A DNA stretch of 64,000 bases from assembly GCF_039538005.1 (NCBI RefSeq), contig NZ_BAABBO010000018.1:186001-250000 (forward strand), in the 5' to 3' direction. The translations under genes and the position numbers were made by a program. The first letter of the stretch is position 1. Each line of letters begins with the position of its first letter. The notes below the pieces were generated by a model. That model was not told the DNA's origin, made no database searches, and saw only the letters and a list, made by a program, of their open reading frames with translations. This document shows positions 18,760-28,740 of the stretch, piece after piece. The stretch comes from Allohahella marinimesophila (GTDB lineage Bacteria; Pseudomonadota; Gammaproteobacteria; Pseudomonadales; Oleiphilaceae).

Positions 18760-20997
18760 ATGACAGGTTCCGTGAACACAATTCACTACACCAAGACCGA
18801 TGAAGCCCCCATGCTGGCGACCTACTCGCTGCTCCCAGTCATCAGAGCATTTACCGCGCCCGCCGGGGTGAAGATCGAGCTGAGCGACATCTCGCTTGGC
18901 GCCCGCATCCTTGCTACCTTTTCCGATTATCTCAATGACGACCAGCGCGTTCCAGATGCCTTGGCCGAGCTGGGAGAACTAACGCTCAAACCTGAGGCGA
19001 ATATCGTCAAGCTGCCGAATGTATCGGCCTCCATTCCCCAGCTCCGCAGGGCTATTGCCGAACTGCAGGAAAAGGGTTTCAAGATTCCTGATTTTCCCGA
19101 TGAAGCTGATGACGATGACACCCGGGAAATTCGCCAGCGCTACGGCAAGGTCCTTGGCAGCTCGGTGAACCCCGTACTCAGGGAAGGCAATTCCGACCGT
19201 CGCGCACCGACTTCCGTAAAGAACTACGCTCGCAAGTTTCCTCACTCCATGGGTGAGTGGAGCATGGCGTCGCAGACCCACGTCGCCCACATGCGCAAGG
19301 GCGACTTTTACTCGAGCGAAAAGTCCGTAGTCATGGAGCGTGACGATGTGCTCCGAATCGAACTCGTCAGAACCGACGGCCAGGTCGACGTTCTCAAGGC
19401 TGAAACACCCGTTCTCGAAGGTGAAGTGGTCGACGGAATGTTCATGAGCGTGAAAGCCCTGCGAAAGTTTTTCGAAGAACAGATGGAAGACGCCAAGAAG
19501 ACCAATCTACTGTTCTCACTGCACGTCAAAGCGACCATGATGAAGGTCTCACACCCCATCGTGTTCGGCCACGCCGTCACGGTGTACTTCAAGGAACTGT
19601 TCGATAAGTATGGCGAGCTTTTCGACCAGCTTGGCGTGAACCCGAATAACGGGCTTGCCAATGTGCATCAGAAAATCGAAGCCCTGCCCTACTCCATGCG
19701 CTCGGAAGTCGAGACGAAAATTCGCAAGTGTTACCGCGACCGTCCCGAAATCGCCATGGTCGATTCCGATAAGGGTGTCTCCAACCTGCATGTGCCGAGC
19801 GACGTCATCGTCGACGCATCCATGCCGGCCATGATTCGCAGCTCAGGCAAGATGTGGGGCGCAGACGGCAAACTGAAAGACACCAAGGCCGTCATTCCAG
19901 AAAGCACCTACGCGCGCATTTATCAGGAAGTCATCAATTTCTGCAAGACCAACGGCGCCTTCGACCCGACGACCATGGGCACCGTGCCGAATGTTGGCCT
20001 CATGGCGCAACAGGCTGAAGAATATGGCTCCCATGACAAGACCTTCGAGCTGAAGAGCGATGGCGTCGTCAGGGTGGTCGATCAGCAGGGCACCGTACTG
20101 ATGGAGCATACCGTTGAAAAAGGCGATATCTGGCGCATGTGTCAGACCAAGGACGAGCCGATCCGCGACTGGGTGAAACTGGCCGTGAACCGCGCCAAGC
20201 TCTCAGGTATGCCTGCCGTGTTCTGGCTGGACCCGAAGCGTGCGCACGATCGCCAGCTGCAGGAAAAGGTCGAGCGTTATCTGCAGGAGCTCGATCTCAC
20301 CGGTGCCGATATCACTATCCGCTCTCCGGTAGCAGCCATTCGCCTGACCATGGAACGGTTGATCATGGGGCAGGATACGATTTCGGTGACCGGCAACGTA
20401 TTGCGTGACTACCTCACCGATCTGTTCCCCATCCTCGAACTCGGTACCAGCGCCAAGATGCTCTCAATCGTGCCCCTGATGAAGGGCGGCGGATTGTTCG
20501 AAACGGGCGCAGGCGGCTCAGCCCCCAAGCACGTGCAGCAGTTTACGGAAGAAGGTCACCTGCGCTGGGATTCGCTAGGTGAATTTCTGGCCCTCGCCGT
20601 CTCACTTGAAGACCTCGGCCACAAGACCGGCAACAAGCAAATCGGGATGTTGGCGAAGACCCTGGACCAGGCCACTGGGAAGCATCTTGAGCTGGACAAG
20701 GCGCCGCGCCGCATGCCGGGCGAACTGGATAATCGTGGCAGCCATTTCTATCTGACCCTGTACTGGGCAGAGGCGCTTGCGGCCCAGACTGAAGACAAGG
20801 AACTGGCAGAACGATTCAAGCCCATCGCCAAGACGCTGTCAGAGCAGGAAGAGAAGATCCTTCAGGAGCTGAAAGATGCCCAGGGCCAGCGGGTGGACAT
20901 CGGCGGCTACTACCTGCCGGATGAAGAACTGGTCGCAACGGCCATGCGACCAAGCCAGACCTTCAATGCTGTACTGGAAAAGCTGACCGGGGCCTAG
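18760..20997 (+). CDS. Monomeric NADP-dependent isocitrate dehydrogenase
   Basis: 745 residues from ATG 18760. A GTG at 18718 would add 14 residues of low-complexity sequence, while family members begin close to the IHYTKTDEAP motif found here at about residue 8. Diagnostic segments of the monomeric class are present: SSVNPVLREGNSDRRAP (substrate phosphate and carboxylate binding), EYGSHDKTFE and NRGSHFYLTLYWAE. The enzyme oxidises isocitrate to 2-oxoglutarate and CO2, making NADPH in the cytoplasm. It stands alone between a two-component system and the convergent mrp operon. A second, unrelated-class isocitrate dehydrogenase lies at 45778-47517. Confidence 0.96.
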   Translation: MTGSVNTIHYTKTDEAPMLATYSLLPVIRAFTAPAGVKIELSDISLGARILATFSDYLNDDQRVPDALAELGELTLKPEANIVKLPNVSASIPQLRRAIAELQEKGFKIPDFPDEADDDDTREIRQRYGKVLGSSVNPVLREGNSDRRAPTSVKNYARKFPHSMGEWSMASQTHVAHMRKGDFYSSEKSVVMERDDVLRIELVRTDGQVDVLKAETPVLEGEVVDGMFMSVKALRKFFEEQMEDAKKTNLLFSLHVKATMMKVSHPIVFGHAVTVYFKELFDKYGELFDQLGVNPNNGLANVHQKIEALPYSMRSEVETKIRKCYRDRPEIAMVDSDKGVSNLHVPSDVIVDASMPAMIRSSGKMWGADGKLKDTKAVIPESTYARIYQEVINFCKTNGAFDPTTMGTVPNVGLMAQQAEEYGSHDKTFELKSDGVVRVVDQQGTVLMEHTVEKGDIWRMCQTKDEPIRDWVKLAVNRAKLSGMPAVFWLDPKRAHDRQLQEKVERYLQELDLTGADITIRSPVAAIRLTMERLIMGQDTISVTGNVLRDYLTDLFPILELGTSAKMLSIVPLMKGGGLFETGAGGSAPKHVQQFTEEGHLRWDSLGEFLALAVSLEDLGHKTGNKQIGMLAKTLDQATGKHLELDKAPRRMPGELDNRGSHFYLTLYWAEALAAQTEDKELAERFKPIAKTLSEQEEKILQELKDAQGQRVDIGGYYLPDEELVATAMRPSQTFNAVLEKLTGA

Positions 20998-21010
20998 TGC
21001 CCTTCCATCT

Positions 21011-21036
21011 CTGCTGGCAGTCCCCGCTGCCAGCAG
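21011..21036. terminator. Hairpin between convergent icd and mrpG
   Basis: Perfect 10-bp inverted repeat CTGCTGGCAG / CTGCCAGCAG around TCCCCG, filling the gap between the two convergent stops. No T run on either side; it could still serve both directions with other factors. Confidence 0.55.
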
Positions 21037-21384
21037 TCAGCTGTCGCGATTCCGCTTCAGTGTCTCCTGCCCCTGAGTGGGCTTCATCACATCGAGATGA
21101 TTGTGCAATGCAGTTTTCGCGAGCATATGCGCGGTGATCGGGGCTGTGATGAACAGGAACAATGTGATCAGCAGTTCGTGCACACTCAGGCTGCCAGACT
21201 GATTGGTGAAATGCACGGTGGAGGCAATCAGCATGGCACCGATTCCCAGCGTCGTCGCCTTCGTCGGCCCGTGAAGGCGGGTAAAAAAGTCTGGCAGCCT
21301 GATGAGTCCGATTGAACCGATCAATGCAAATACGGCACCGATGAGGATGAACACGCCTACGATCACCTGCAATATTTCACTCAT
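21037..21384 (-). CDS. mrpG: Na+/H+ antiporter subunit G
   Basis: 115 residues, three membrane helices. The PhaG/MnhG motif IGLIRLPDFFTRLHGPTKATTLGIG is clear. Last gene of the mrp operon; MrpG is a small inner-membrane subunit needed for assembly of the multi-subunit Na+(K+)/H+ antiporter. The C-terminal tail is short and charged. It begins 10 bases after mrpF. Confidence 0.95.
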   Translation of the reverse strand: MSEILQVIVGVFILIGAVFALIGSIGLIRLPDFFTRLHGPTKATTLGIGAMLIASTVHFTNQSGSLSVHELLITLFLFITAPITAHMLAKTALHNHLDVMKPTQGQETLKRNRDS

Positions 21385-21394
21385 AAAGACCTTC

Positions 21395-21664
21395 CTATTC
21401 GATGATATCGCCGCGCAGGAGATACTTGCACACAGCGATGGTACTGACGAAACCCAGCATGGCTATGAGCAGGGCCGCCTCGAAGAATAACGAGGTATCC
21501 TGCCAGACGCCGTAGAGGAGCAGCAGCGCGATACTGTTGATGTACATGGTATCCAGCGCCAGGATCCTGTCCGATGCATCAGGTCCAATGACCAGTCGCC
21601 AGAGATTCAGTATCAGGGCCAGACACAGCAGGGCAAAGGCGAAGGTAATGATCCAGTTCAGCAT
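21395..21664 (-). CDS. mrpF: Na+/H+ antiporter subunit F
   Basis: 89 residues with three membrane helices and the family pattern GPDASDRILALDTM in the first loop. Its start overlaps the end of mrpE by seven bases. Small structural subunit of the Mrp complex in the inner membrane. Confidence 0.94.
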   Translation of the reverse strand: MLNWIITFAFALLCLALILNLWRLVIGPDASDRILALDTMYINSIALLLLYGVWQDTSLFFEAALLIAMLGFVSTIAVCKYLLRGDIIE

Positions 21665-22155
21665 CCGAAAATCTCCTGCAGGGGCGCTTCGTAGCGCTGC
21701 CTGATCTGTTCGATGGCAGACGCAACATCGTCGACGTGCAGACCATGCACCAGAAGCCGGCTGCGATCCGCCGACAGTTGCGCACTCACCGTGCCCGGCG
21801 TGAGTGAGATGGTGCTGGCCAGAATGGTGATGGGAAAGTCACCGGTGATCGCCAACGGGTATTCGAAGAATGCCGGTCTAAGCTCCTTGCTCGGCCCCAG
21901 AATCCGACGCGCCACCTCGATATTCGCGATGATGATGTCGAAAACCAGCACGGCAATGAACTTCACCATCAACAACGGCCTTTTGACATCCGCCTGCGGA
22001 TCCCAGAAATAATAAGTCAGCCGGGGAATGGCAATCGCCAGGAAGAGCCCGAGCAGCACATGCCCAAAAGCTATCGTGTTGTTCAGCAGAAGCCAGACCA
22101 CCCACAAGAGCAACGTGAGCATCGGCCGCGGCACGATGGTTCTAAACAAGCTCAT
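21658..22155 (-). CDS. mrpE: Na+/H+ antiporter subunit E
   Basis: 165 residues. Two or three N-terminal membrane helices, then the conserved MnhE tail with PAFFEYPL, ILASTISLTPGTVS and LLVHGLHVDD. In crystal and cryo-EM structures of relatives this soluble tail packs under the membrane arm. Start overlaps the mrpD stop by four bases (ATGA). Confidence 0.95.
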   Translation of the reverse strand: MSLFRTIVPRPMLTLLLWVVWLLLNNTIAFGHVLLGLFLAIAIPRLTYYFWDPQADVKRPLLMVKFIAVLVFDIIIANIEVARRILGPSKELRPAFFEYPLAITGDFPITILASTISLTPGTVSAQLSADRSRLLVHGLHVDDVASAIEQIRQRYEAPLQEIFGC

Positions 22156-23678
22156 GGCCGCAGCCCTCCCGTGGCCGATGCGCCAGGCAATATCTGACGA
22201 ATAAGCTCGCCCGGCGAATGGAGCTGTTCCGCTGTTGCAGTCGTGTATTCGGCAATGGGACCACCGAAAATGGCCAGCAGTGGTGCCGCAGACAGCAAGA
22301 GCAGTGTAGCCACCACCTTTCCGGGCTCCGCCGAGTCTGCTTTTGTTGCCCCCTTGCTCACCCGCCAGAAGACGGTTGTCCCTGTTCTGGACAAGGCAAT
22401 AAGTACCAGCAGGCTGGACAGTAGTAGCGGTGGCCAGAGCCAGAGCTTGTCTGTCACTCCAGGCGTGGCCTTGAGCAGCAGCGCCTTGCCGATAAAGCCG
22501 GAGAATGGTGGCATACCGATGATGGCAATGGCGCCGAGAAAAAACAGGATCCCAAGCAGCACTGGCTGAGCCAGTGGATGCGTGCCCACGATCCTGTCAC
22601 CCGCCTGCCCCCGCTGCCTCGCTATCAGGTCGACGAGCAGGAAGAGTCCTGCGCTGACCAGGGTACTATGTATGAGGTAATACAGCAGCGCTGCGGTGCC
22701 CGTTTCAGAATTCAGCGCTATTCCGCCCAGCAGCGTGCCAACAGAGACTACCACCAGGTAAGCGACCTGTGTGCGCATCCCCTGCGCAGCGACGACCCCC
22801 ACAGCACCTGCCATGATGGTCACTACCGCTGCTGGCCAGAGCCATACGACTGCCAGATCCTTCAGCTCACCAGCTTCTTCACCGAAGATCAGCGTAAACA
22901 CACGGAGGATCGAGTAGATACCCACCTTGGTCATGATCGCAAAGAGCGCCGCCACCGGGGCGACCGCAGCCGAATAGGTTCGTGGTAGCCAGAAATACAG
23001 GGGAAAAGCCGCAGCCTTTAGGCCGAAGACGACCAGCAACAACAAGCCGCCCGCCTCTACCAGCGCCTGATCTTCCACAGGTACGCCAGCCACCTTGGCC
23101 GCCATATCTGCCATATTCAGCGTTCCCAGCGTGCCATAGAGAATACCGAGCGCGAACAGAAACAGGCTAGAACCTACCAGATTGAGAATCACATAGTGCA
23201 CGTTGGCCCGGGTCTTCTGTTTGCCGCCGCCGTGAATGACCAGTGCATAAGAGGCGATGAGCAGAATTTCGAAGAACACGAAGAGATTGAACAGATCACC
23301 GGTGAGAAAAGCGCCGTTGATGCCCATCAGCTGGAACTGCATGAGCACGTGAAAGAAGCTGCCAGTCGTATCATCACTGTGGCAGGCATACAGTATGGCG
23401 GCGAAGCCGAGCAGGCTGGTCAGCAGCAGCATGAGCGCGCTGAGGCGATCCAGGACCAGTATGATGCCATAAGGCGGTTGCCAGTCGCCCAGGGCATAGA
23501 TCGTCACGTCACCAGTCGAGGCCTGCATCAGTAGCCAGATGGACATCATCAATACCGAGGCGGAGGCAATCAAAGAACCGCAGCGCTGACGCCAGACTGA
23601 CTTGTGCATGACGGGCAGCATCAGCAGTATGCCGGCGATCAGCGGTATCAGAATGGGCAATATCACCCCATGTTGCAT
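22152..23678 (-). CDS. mrpD: Na+/H+ antiporter subunit D
   Basis: 508 residues, about 14 membrane helices. It belongs to the NuoL/M/N-like proton-translocating family: FNLFVFFEILLIASYAL carries the conserved Glu of TM5, GLKAAAFPLYFWLPRTY the conserved Lys and Pro of TM7. Forms one of the ion-translocating modules of Mrp. The start overlaps the last base of mrpC. Confidence 0.95.
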   Translation of the reverse strand: MQHGVILPILIPLIAGILLMLPVMHKSVWRQRCGSLIASASVLMMSIWLLMQASTGDVTIYALGDWQPPYGIILVLDRLSALMLLLTSLLGFAAILYACHSDDTTGSFFHVLMQFQLMGINGAFLTGDLFNLFVFFEILLIASYALVIHGGGKQKTRANVHYVILNLVGSSLFLFALGILYGTLGTLNMADMAAKVAGVPVEDQALVEAGGLLLLVVFGLKAAAFPLYFWLPRTYSAAVAPVAALFAIMTKVGIYSILRVFTLIFGEEAGELKDLAVVWLWPAAVVTIMAGAVGVVAAQGMRTQVAYLVVVSVGTLLGGIALNSETGTAALLYYLIHSTLVSAGLFLLVDLIARQRGQAGDRIVGTHPLAQPVLLGILFFLGAIAIIGMPPFSGFIGKALLLKATPGVTDKLWLWPPLLLSSLLVLIALSRTGTTVFWRVSKGATKADSAEPGKVVATLLLLSAAPLLAIFGGPIAEYTTATAEQLHSPGELIRQILPGASATGGLRP

Positions 23679-24022
23679 TAGTTCAGCTCTCCATTGCTCT
23701 GTTCTTCACGCCCGTCGACGTGATCGCTGCCCAGGTCCGCTCTGGCCCTCAACGCCAGGATCACGACGAAGGCGGTCATGGCGAAGCCAATCACGATGGC
23801 AGTCAGTACCAGCGCCTGGGGTAAAGGGTCTGCATAGGTAGCTGACTGCCCTACGACCGGAACCCCGGCCACAGTCAGGCGGCCCGAAGCGAACAGGAAC
23901 AGGTTGACGGCATACGCCAGCAAGGTGAGCCCAACGACCACCGGGAAGGTCCTGCTGCGTAGCACGAGGAAAACGCCACTGGCCGTGAGCAGGCCGACGC
24001 AGAATGCATACAAGGCTTCCAT
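23678..24022 (-). CDS. mrpC: Na+/H+ antiporter subunit C
   Basis: 114 residues, three membrane helices, homologous to NuoK of complex I. TADPLPQALVLTAIVIG is the NuoK-like signature. It begins directly after the mrpAB stop and ends in the start codon of mrpD (TAATG), in the tight spacing typical of this operon. Confidence 0.94.
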   Translation of the reverse strand: MEALYAFCVGLLTASGVFLVLRSRTFPVVVGLTLLAYAVNLFLFASGRLTVAGVPVVGQSATYADPLPQALVLTAIVIGFAMTAFVVILALRARADLGSDHVDGREEQSNGELN

Positions 24023-26854
24023 CTAGCGCGCCTCCTTTCTGTTGGTGGATGGTCGGTCAACGACCTGGTCCGGGACAGCGTCCCGGAACGGTGTACTGAA
24101 CTTGCCCAGATTCGCCAGTATCAATACCGTGGCGCCCACGACGGTGAGATAGACGCCCAGATCGAAAGCGATGGCGCTGGCAATTTCGAATTCACCCACC
24201 AGCGGCCAGTTGAGGTAGTCGAACCATGAAGTCAGGAAAGGTCTTCCAAACAGCCAGCTGCCCATACCGGTCAGCGTGGCAATCAACAGGCCGCAGGCAA
24301 TCATGGTCTGGTAGTTGAGTTTCAGACGGTCCTTGATCCACTCCACACCGTGTGAGAGATACTGCAGGATGATAGCGACAGAGGTCACCAGACCAGCGAT
24401 GAAACCACCGCCCGGCAGGTTATGACCACGCAGGAATATGAAGACCGACACCAGCAGTGCCAGTGGTAACAGACTTTGGGCAACGGTCGCGAGCAGCGGG
24501 GGATGCTTGTCTTTCGCCCAGGCTCGACCGTTGGCATCTCGGGTTGGCAGGTGCAGCCGGGCATGCATGAGCAACTTGTAGATGCCCAGTGCCGCGATGC
24601 CCAGCACCGTGATCTCACCCATGGTGTCGAAGCCCCTGAAATCCACCAGAATGACGTTGACCACGTTGGTCCCGCCGCCACCGGGCTTGCTCTCTGCGAG
24701 GAAGTAATCCGCGATACTTGTCAGCGGCCGCGTCATTAGCGCATAGCACACACCACCGATCATGGTGCCACTGAGCACTGCCAGTACGATGTCCCGCAGC
24801 ACTCGAGCCTGTGTCGATTCGCGAGGCATCTCCTGTGGCAGGAAGAACAGCGCCAGAATCAACAGGATAATGGTAACGATTTCTACCGCCAGCTGAGTCA
24901 TGGCCAGGTCAGGCGCCGAGAAGCGGGCGAAGATGATGGAGACGATCAGCCCCACCACCGAGAGCATCAACAGGGCGATCAGGCGCTGGTTGTGCCAAAG
25001 CACTGTGAGAAGTGTGGACACCGCCAGAAGCACGGCTGCGGTAATGGCCACGCCGTCCAGTGGCAGCATTTCCCGACTGCCAGCCAGTGGTACCAGATCA
25101 ATCAGTACTGACCCCATCATGAGCAGGGTCGCCAGGAAGAGCAGCCCCAGGTAGCGCTGCAAGGATCCATTTTCAAGGCCTTGCGTCAGGCGCTGACAAG
25201 CCCGTACAAAGCGCTGTATTTCCCGCTCCACAATCAGGTTGGCATCAGGCTCGCGGAAACGCGCCTGGAAACGGAACAGCTTCGCCCGCGAAGCGTACAC
25301 AGCCAATCCACCCAGCAACGCCACTGCGCTCATGAGCAAAGGCAGATTGAAGCCGTGCCAGATGGCAAGGCTGAACTCAGGCACCTCGGTGCCCAGCACC
25401 GAGCTCGATGCCGCACGCAGAATATCGTAGACAGCGAGCCCTGGGAAAATACCCACGGCCAGACAGATTGCTACCAGAACTTCTATCGGTACGCGCATGT
25501 AACGCGGTGGTTCATGCGGTGACTTCGGCAGGTCGACCGGCTCGCCATTGAAGAAGACGTCGTGAATGAAGCGGAACGAGTAGGCCACCGAGAAAATGGC
25601 AGCGACCGTCGCCAGCACGGGAATGACCCAGGAAAAGGCGCCGAACAGATCCTGAGCCAGCGTTTCCGCAAAGAACATCTCCTTCGACAGGAAGCCATTC
25701 AGCAGTGGCACGCCAGCCATCGCCAGTGCGGCGACCATAGCCAGGACCGCGGTATACGGCATGTACTTGAACATACCGTGTATCTTGCGCATGTCCCGGG
25801 TTCCGGTTTCATGGTCGACGATACCGACCGCCATGAACAGCGAAGCCTTGAAGGTCGCGTGATTGATGATGTGAAACACGGCCGCAATGGCTGCGAGCTG
25901 GGTGCTCAGGCCGAACAGCAACACAATCAGTCCCAGATGACTGATGGTGGAATAGGCCAGAAGGCTTTTCAGGTCATGCTTGAATAGCGCGAAATAGGCA
26001 CCCAGCAGCAGCGTACAGAGGCCCGCTCCACTGACCAGGATAACCCAGAGCTCAGTGCCCGACAGTACTGGAAAGAAGCGCGCGAGCAGAAATATGCCAG
26101 CCTTGACCATGGTCGCAGAATGCAGATAGGCACTCACCGGTGTTGGCGCCGCCATCGCATGGGGCAGCCAGAAGTGGAAGGGAAATTGGGCCGACTTGGT
26201 AAATGCGCCCAGCAGCACCAACACCAGTGCTGTGGAGTACCACTCATGCTCACGCAGTAGATTGCCGCTTTCGAGCACGACACTGAGATCGTAACTGCCG
26301 ACCATTTCGCCGATCAGCAAGAGACCGGCCAGCAGCGCCAGGCCGCCTGCACCAGTCACTGTCAGCGCCATTCGCGCACCTTTCCGGCTCGACGAACGTT
26401 GCCACCAGAAGCTGATCAGCAGGAAAGAGCTGACGCTGGTCAGCTCCCAGAACATCCACAGCTGGATGAGGTTGTCTGACAGCACGATGCCGAGCATGGC
26501 ACCCATGAACAGCATCAGCATGCTGTAGAAGCGGCCCATGGAGTCCTTCTCGTGCAGATAGTAGCGCGCATAGAGAATGATCAGGAGACCGATACCGAGA
26601 ATCAGAATGGCAAACAGGAGGGCCAGCCCATCCAGCCGGAACGCGAGACTCAGCCCCAGCTGCGGCACCCATTCGTAGCGGACCTGGACTAACTCCCCCG
26701 CAAATACCGACGGTAGCATGACGAGGGTGAGCACCAGCGCGAGTGCCGGCCCTATCGTAGTCAGCCAGGCACACGTCGTTCTGCCGAAGCGCTCGCTGAA
26801 CAAGGGCACCAGTGCCCCGAGCCACGGCAGCAAGGCGATTAATAGAAGCTTCAT
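24023..26854 (-). CDS. mrpA: Na+/H+ antiporter fused subunit A/B
   Basis: 943 residues. The first 750 are a NuoL-like MrpA with the conserved acidic residue in LIQLWMFWELTSVSSFLLI and the lysine in AQFPFHFWLPHAMAAPTPVSA. The last 150 residues (SLLPLALLVSVFIFLRGHNLPGGGFIAG) are MrpB, fused in one chain as in group-2 Mrp systems. First gene of the operon, so the complex exports Na+ (or K+) against protons and supports growth in salt or alkaline conditions. A 435-base spacer separates it from the divergent yegD gene. Confidence 0.95.
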   Translation of the reverse strand: MKLLLIALLPWLGALVPLFSERFGRTTCAWLTTIGPALALVLTLVMLPSVFAGELVQVRYEWVPQLGLSLAFRLDGLALLFAILILGIGLLIILYARYYLHEKDSMGRFYSMLMLFMGAMLGIVLSDNLIQLWMFWELTSVSSFLLISFWWQRSSSRKGARMALTVTGAGGLALLAGLLLIGEMVGSYDLSVVLESGNLLREHEWYSTALVLVLLGAFTKSAQFPFHFWLPHAMAAPTPVSAYLHSATMVKAGIFLLARFFPVLSGTELWVILVSGAGLCTLLLGAYFALFKHDLKSLLAYSTISHLGLIVLLFGLSTQLAAIAAVFHIINHATFKASLFMAVGIVDHETGTRDMRKIHGMFKYMPYTAVLAMVAALAMAGVPLLNGFLSKEMFFAETLAQDLFGAFSWVIPVLATVAAIFSVAYSFRFIHDVFFNGEPVDLPKSPHEPPRYMRVPIEVLVAICLAVGIFPGLAVYDILRAASSSVLGTEVPEFSLAIWHGFNLPLLMSAVALLGGLAVYASRAKLFRFQARFREPDANLIVEREIQRFVRACQRLTQGLENGSLQRYLGLLFLATLLMMGSVLIDLVPLAGSREMLPLDGVAITAAVLLAVSTLLTVLWHNQRLIALLMLSVVGLIVSIIFARFSAPDLAMTQLAVEIVTIILLILALFFLPQEMPRESTQARVLRDIVLAVLSGTMIGGVCYALMTRPLTSIADYFLAESKPGGGGTNVVNVILVDFRGFDTMGEITVLGIAALGIYKLLMHARLHLPTRDANGRAWAKDKHPPLLATVAQSLLPLALLVSVFIFLRGHNLPGGGFIAGLVTSVAIILQYLSHGVEWIKDRLKLNYQTMIACGLLIATLTGMGSWLFGRPFLTSWFDYLNWPLVGEFEIASAIAFDLGVYLTVVGATVLILANLGKFSTPFRDAVPDQVVDRPSTNRKEAR

Positions 26855-27289
26855 GCGTTTTCCTGTCCGTCTTGAGACCCAGTAATGAGCTATTGGGCCA
26901 GATTATAGCTTCTCAGGGCACATTCTGGACGCCCTGCCTTGATAATCAGTGCGGGACGGCGAAAGGCGGATCCGGGAAGAAGGGATAGCGCACGCTACCG
27001 GCGCGGGCATCAGGGTTTCTGGTGGCTGGTCGAAACAGTCGCAAATCAGTTTCCTATGGCTTGCATGGAGTTGGCATCGATCAGGCGCGTCGGCGGATAT
27101 CTGATTGATATGGCTATGATAGCCCGAAGATTACCAATACCCGGACTATATGAGGAATGATGTGTCGGAACAAGAGGGCTCCTCGGGAACAGCCAAGAGC
27201 TCTGACCGGGAATTCGGAACCCCTCCGTCATTATTTGGTATCCTGCCTGGCTCATCACTCAACCATCAGCAAGGAAATCCCCCACACCC
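26855..27289. other. 435-base spacer between divergent mrp operon and yegD
   Basis: I see no convincing gene here. It holds the promoters of both flanking transcription units and a small perfect inverted repeat GGCTA-TGA-TAGCC at 27112-27124. AAGGA near 27271 is too far from the yegD ATG to be an ideal ribosome site. Short open frames exist but lack start context. Confidence 0.5.
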
Positions 27290-28735
27290 ATGTATGCAGG
27301 CATAGATTTTGGCACATCGAATTGCTCCATTGGCAAGTGGGAAGGCGACGCCCCGCGGCTGGTGCCGCTGGAAAACGGCAGTACTCGCCTGCCCTCAGCC
27401 ATCTACACCTCGCGAACGCACGTCGAAATCGGCAGGATCGATGAAGATGAGCTGTCGCTGCGGGTGAGCAGAGCCGCTGCCCTGAACCGCCAAAGGGCCC
27501 GCGAGGCGGGTGGTGTCCGCGAACTCACTGCCGCTGAAATCGAGAACATCGAGCGCGGGCTCATGCGTCGTGAACTGGAAGAGCGCGCACAGCAGAAAAG
27601 CGAATCGGAGAGCATCCGATCTGCCCTCTACGCCGACAGCGAGATGTTTTTCGGTGAAGCAGCCATCGAGCACCATGTCGAAGATCCGCTCAGTGGCTAT
27701 TTCATGAAGTCGCCCAAATCCTTCCTCGGTGCGGATCTCGAGGCGCCGCAGCTGGAGCTGTTCTCTGAAATCGTTACTCGCATGCTCTCGCACATCAAAA
27801 GGACTGCCGAACGCGAAGGCGGCGAGCAGATCACCAGTATCGTCTTGGGCAGGCCTGTGAACTTTCACGGTAACAAAGCCGACGGCAATGCGCAGGCACT
27901 GAACCTGATGGAGCGCGCGGCAGTATCGGCCGGCTTCGAGCAGATCGAATTCCTGATGGAACCGGTCGCGGCCTCACTCGACTATGAGCGCGAGCTGACT
28001 AGAGACACCATCGTGCTGGTGCTCGACATCGGCGGCGGCACGACCGACTGTTCGATGGTGGAAATCGGCCCGACTTTCCGTGGTCGGAGCGATCGGCAAA
28101 GCTCCGTACTCGGCTATGCTGGAAACAGGGTTGGCGGTATCGACCTCGATATCAAGCTGGCCTTCGAGCGTATCATGCCGCTGTTCGGTCGCGGCACCTC
28201 GCAGCGAAGCGGGCTGCCTTTGCCCAACTCGCTGTTCTGGAAGCCGATCGCAGTCAACGACGTCAACCTGCAGGCTGAATTCGCCTCCAGGCAGGAAGCC
28301 GCCAGTTTGCATACCTTTTTAAGAGCGGCCGTCGATAAGGAAAAGTTTGCGCGACTGCTCACCTTGCAACAGGACCGGCTGAGTCATCGGCTGAGCCGAA
28401 GCTCTGAAATGGCCAAGATCCAGCTCACGGATTCTGAACATGTAAACGTCTCGCTGGACTACGTCGAGAACGGACTGGGTACCGACATTTCGCGCGATCA
28501 ACTTCGCGACGCCATCGAAAAGGAGCTCAAGCTCTTCGTATCGTTGATGAAGGAAGCTGAAACGCAGGCAGATGTCAGACCCGATGTGGTGTACGTGACA
28601 GGCGGTTCTGCGCGCTCACCCGTCGTAGAGTCGTGGATACGGACGCATTATCCGGACGTGGAGATCGTCGTCGGAGATGCTTTCGGCAGTGTGACCTCGG
28701 GTCTCACCACCTGGGCTCACCAGATTTACGCCTGA
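27290..28735 (+). CDS. yegD: Hsp70-family chaperone YegD
   Basis: 481 residues, the usual length of YegD, a stand-alone actin-fold relative of DnaK lacking the substrate-binding domain. Phosphate 1 loop GIDFGTSNCSIG at the N-terminus, phosphate 2 LDIGGGTTDCSMV near 245 and the adenosine motif YVTGGSARSPVV near 430 are all present. Probably an ATP-dependent chaperone; its clients are not known. It ends five bases before a convergent lipoprotein gene. Confidence 0.92.
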   Translation: MYAGIDFGTSNCSIGKWEGDAPRLVPLENGSTRLPSAIYTSRTHVEIGRIDEDELSLRVSRAAALNRQRAREAGGVRELTAAEIENIERGLMRRELEERAQQKSESESIRSALYADSEMFFGEAAIEHHVEDPLSGYFMKSPKSFLGADLEAPQLELFSEIVTRMLSHIKRTAEREGGEQITSIVLGRPVNFHGNKADGNAQALNLMERAAVSAGFEQIEFLMEPVAASLDYERELTRDTIVLVLDIGGGTTDCSMVEIGPTFRGRSDRQSSVLGYAGNRVGGIDLDIKLAFERIMPLFGRGTSQRSGLPLPNSLFWKPIAVNDVNLQAEFASRQEAASLHTFLRAAVDKEKFARLLTLQQDRLSHRLSRSSEMAKIQLTDSEHVNVSLDYVENGLGTDISRDQLRDAIEKELKLFVSLMKEAETQADVRPDVVYVTGGSARSPVVESWIRTHYPDVEIVVGDAFGSVTSGLTTWAHQIYA

Positions 28736-28740
28736 CGCTT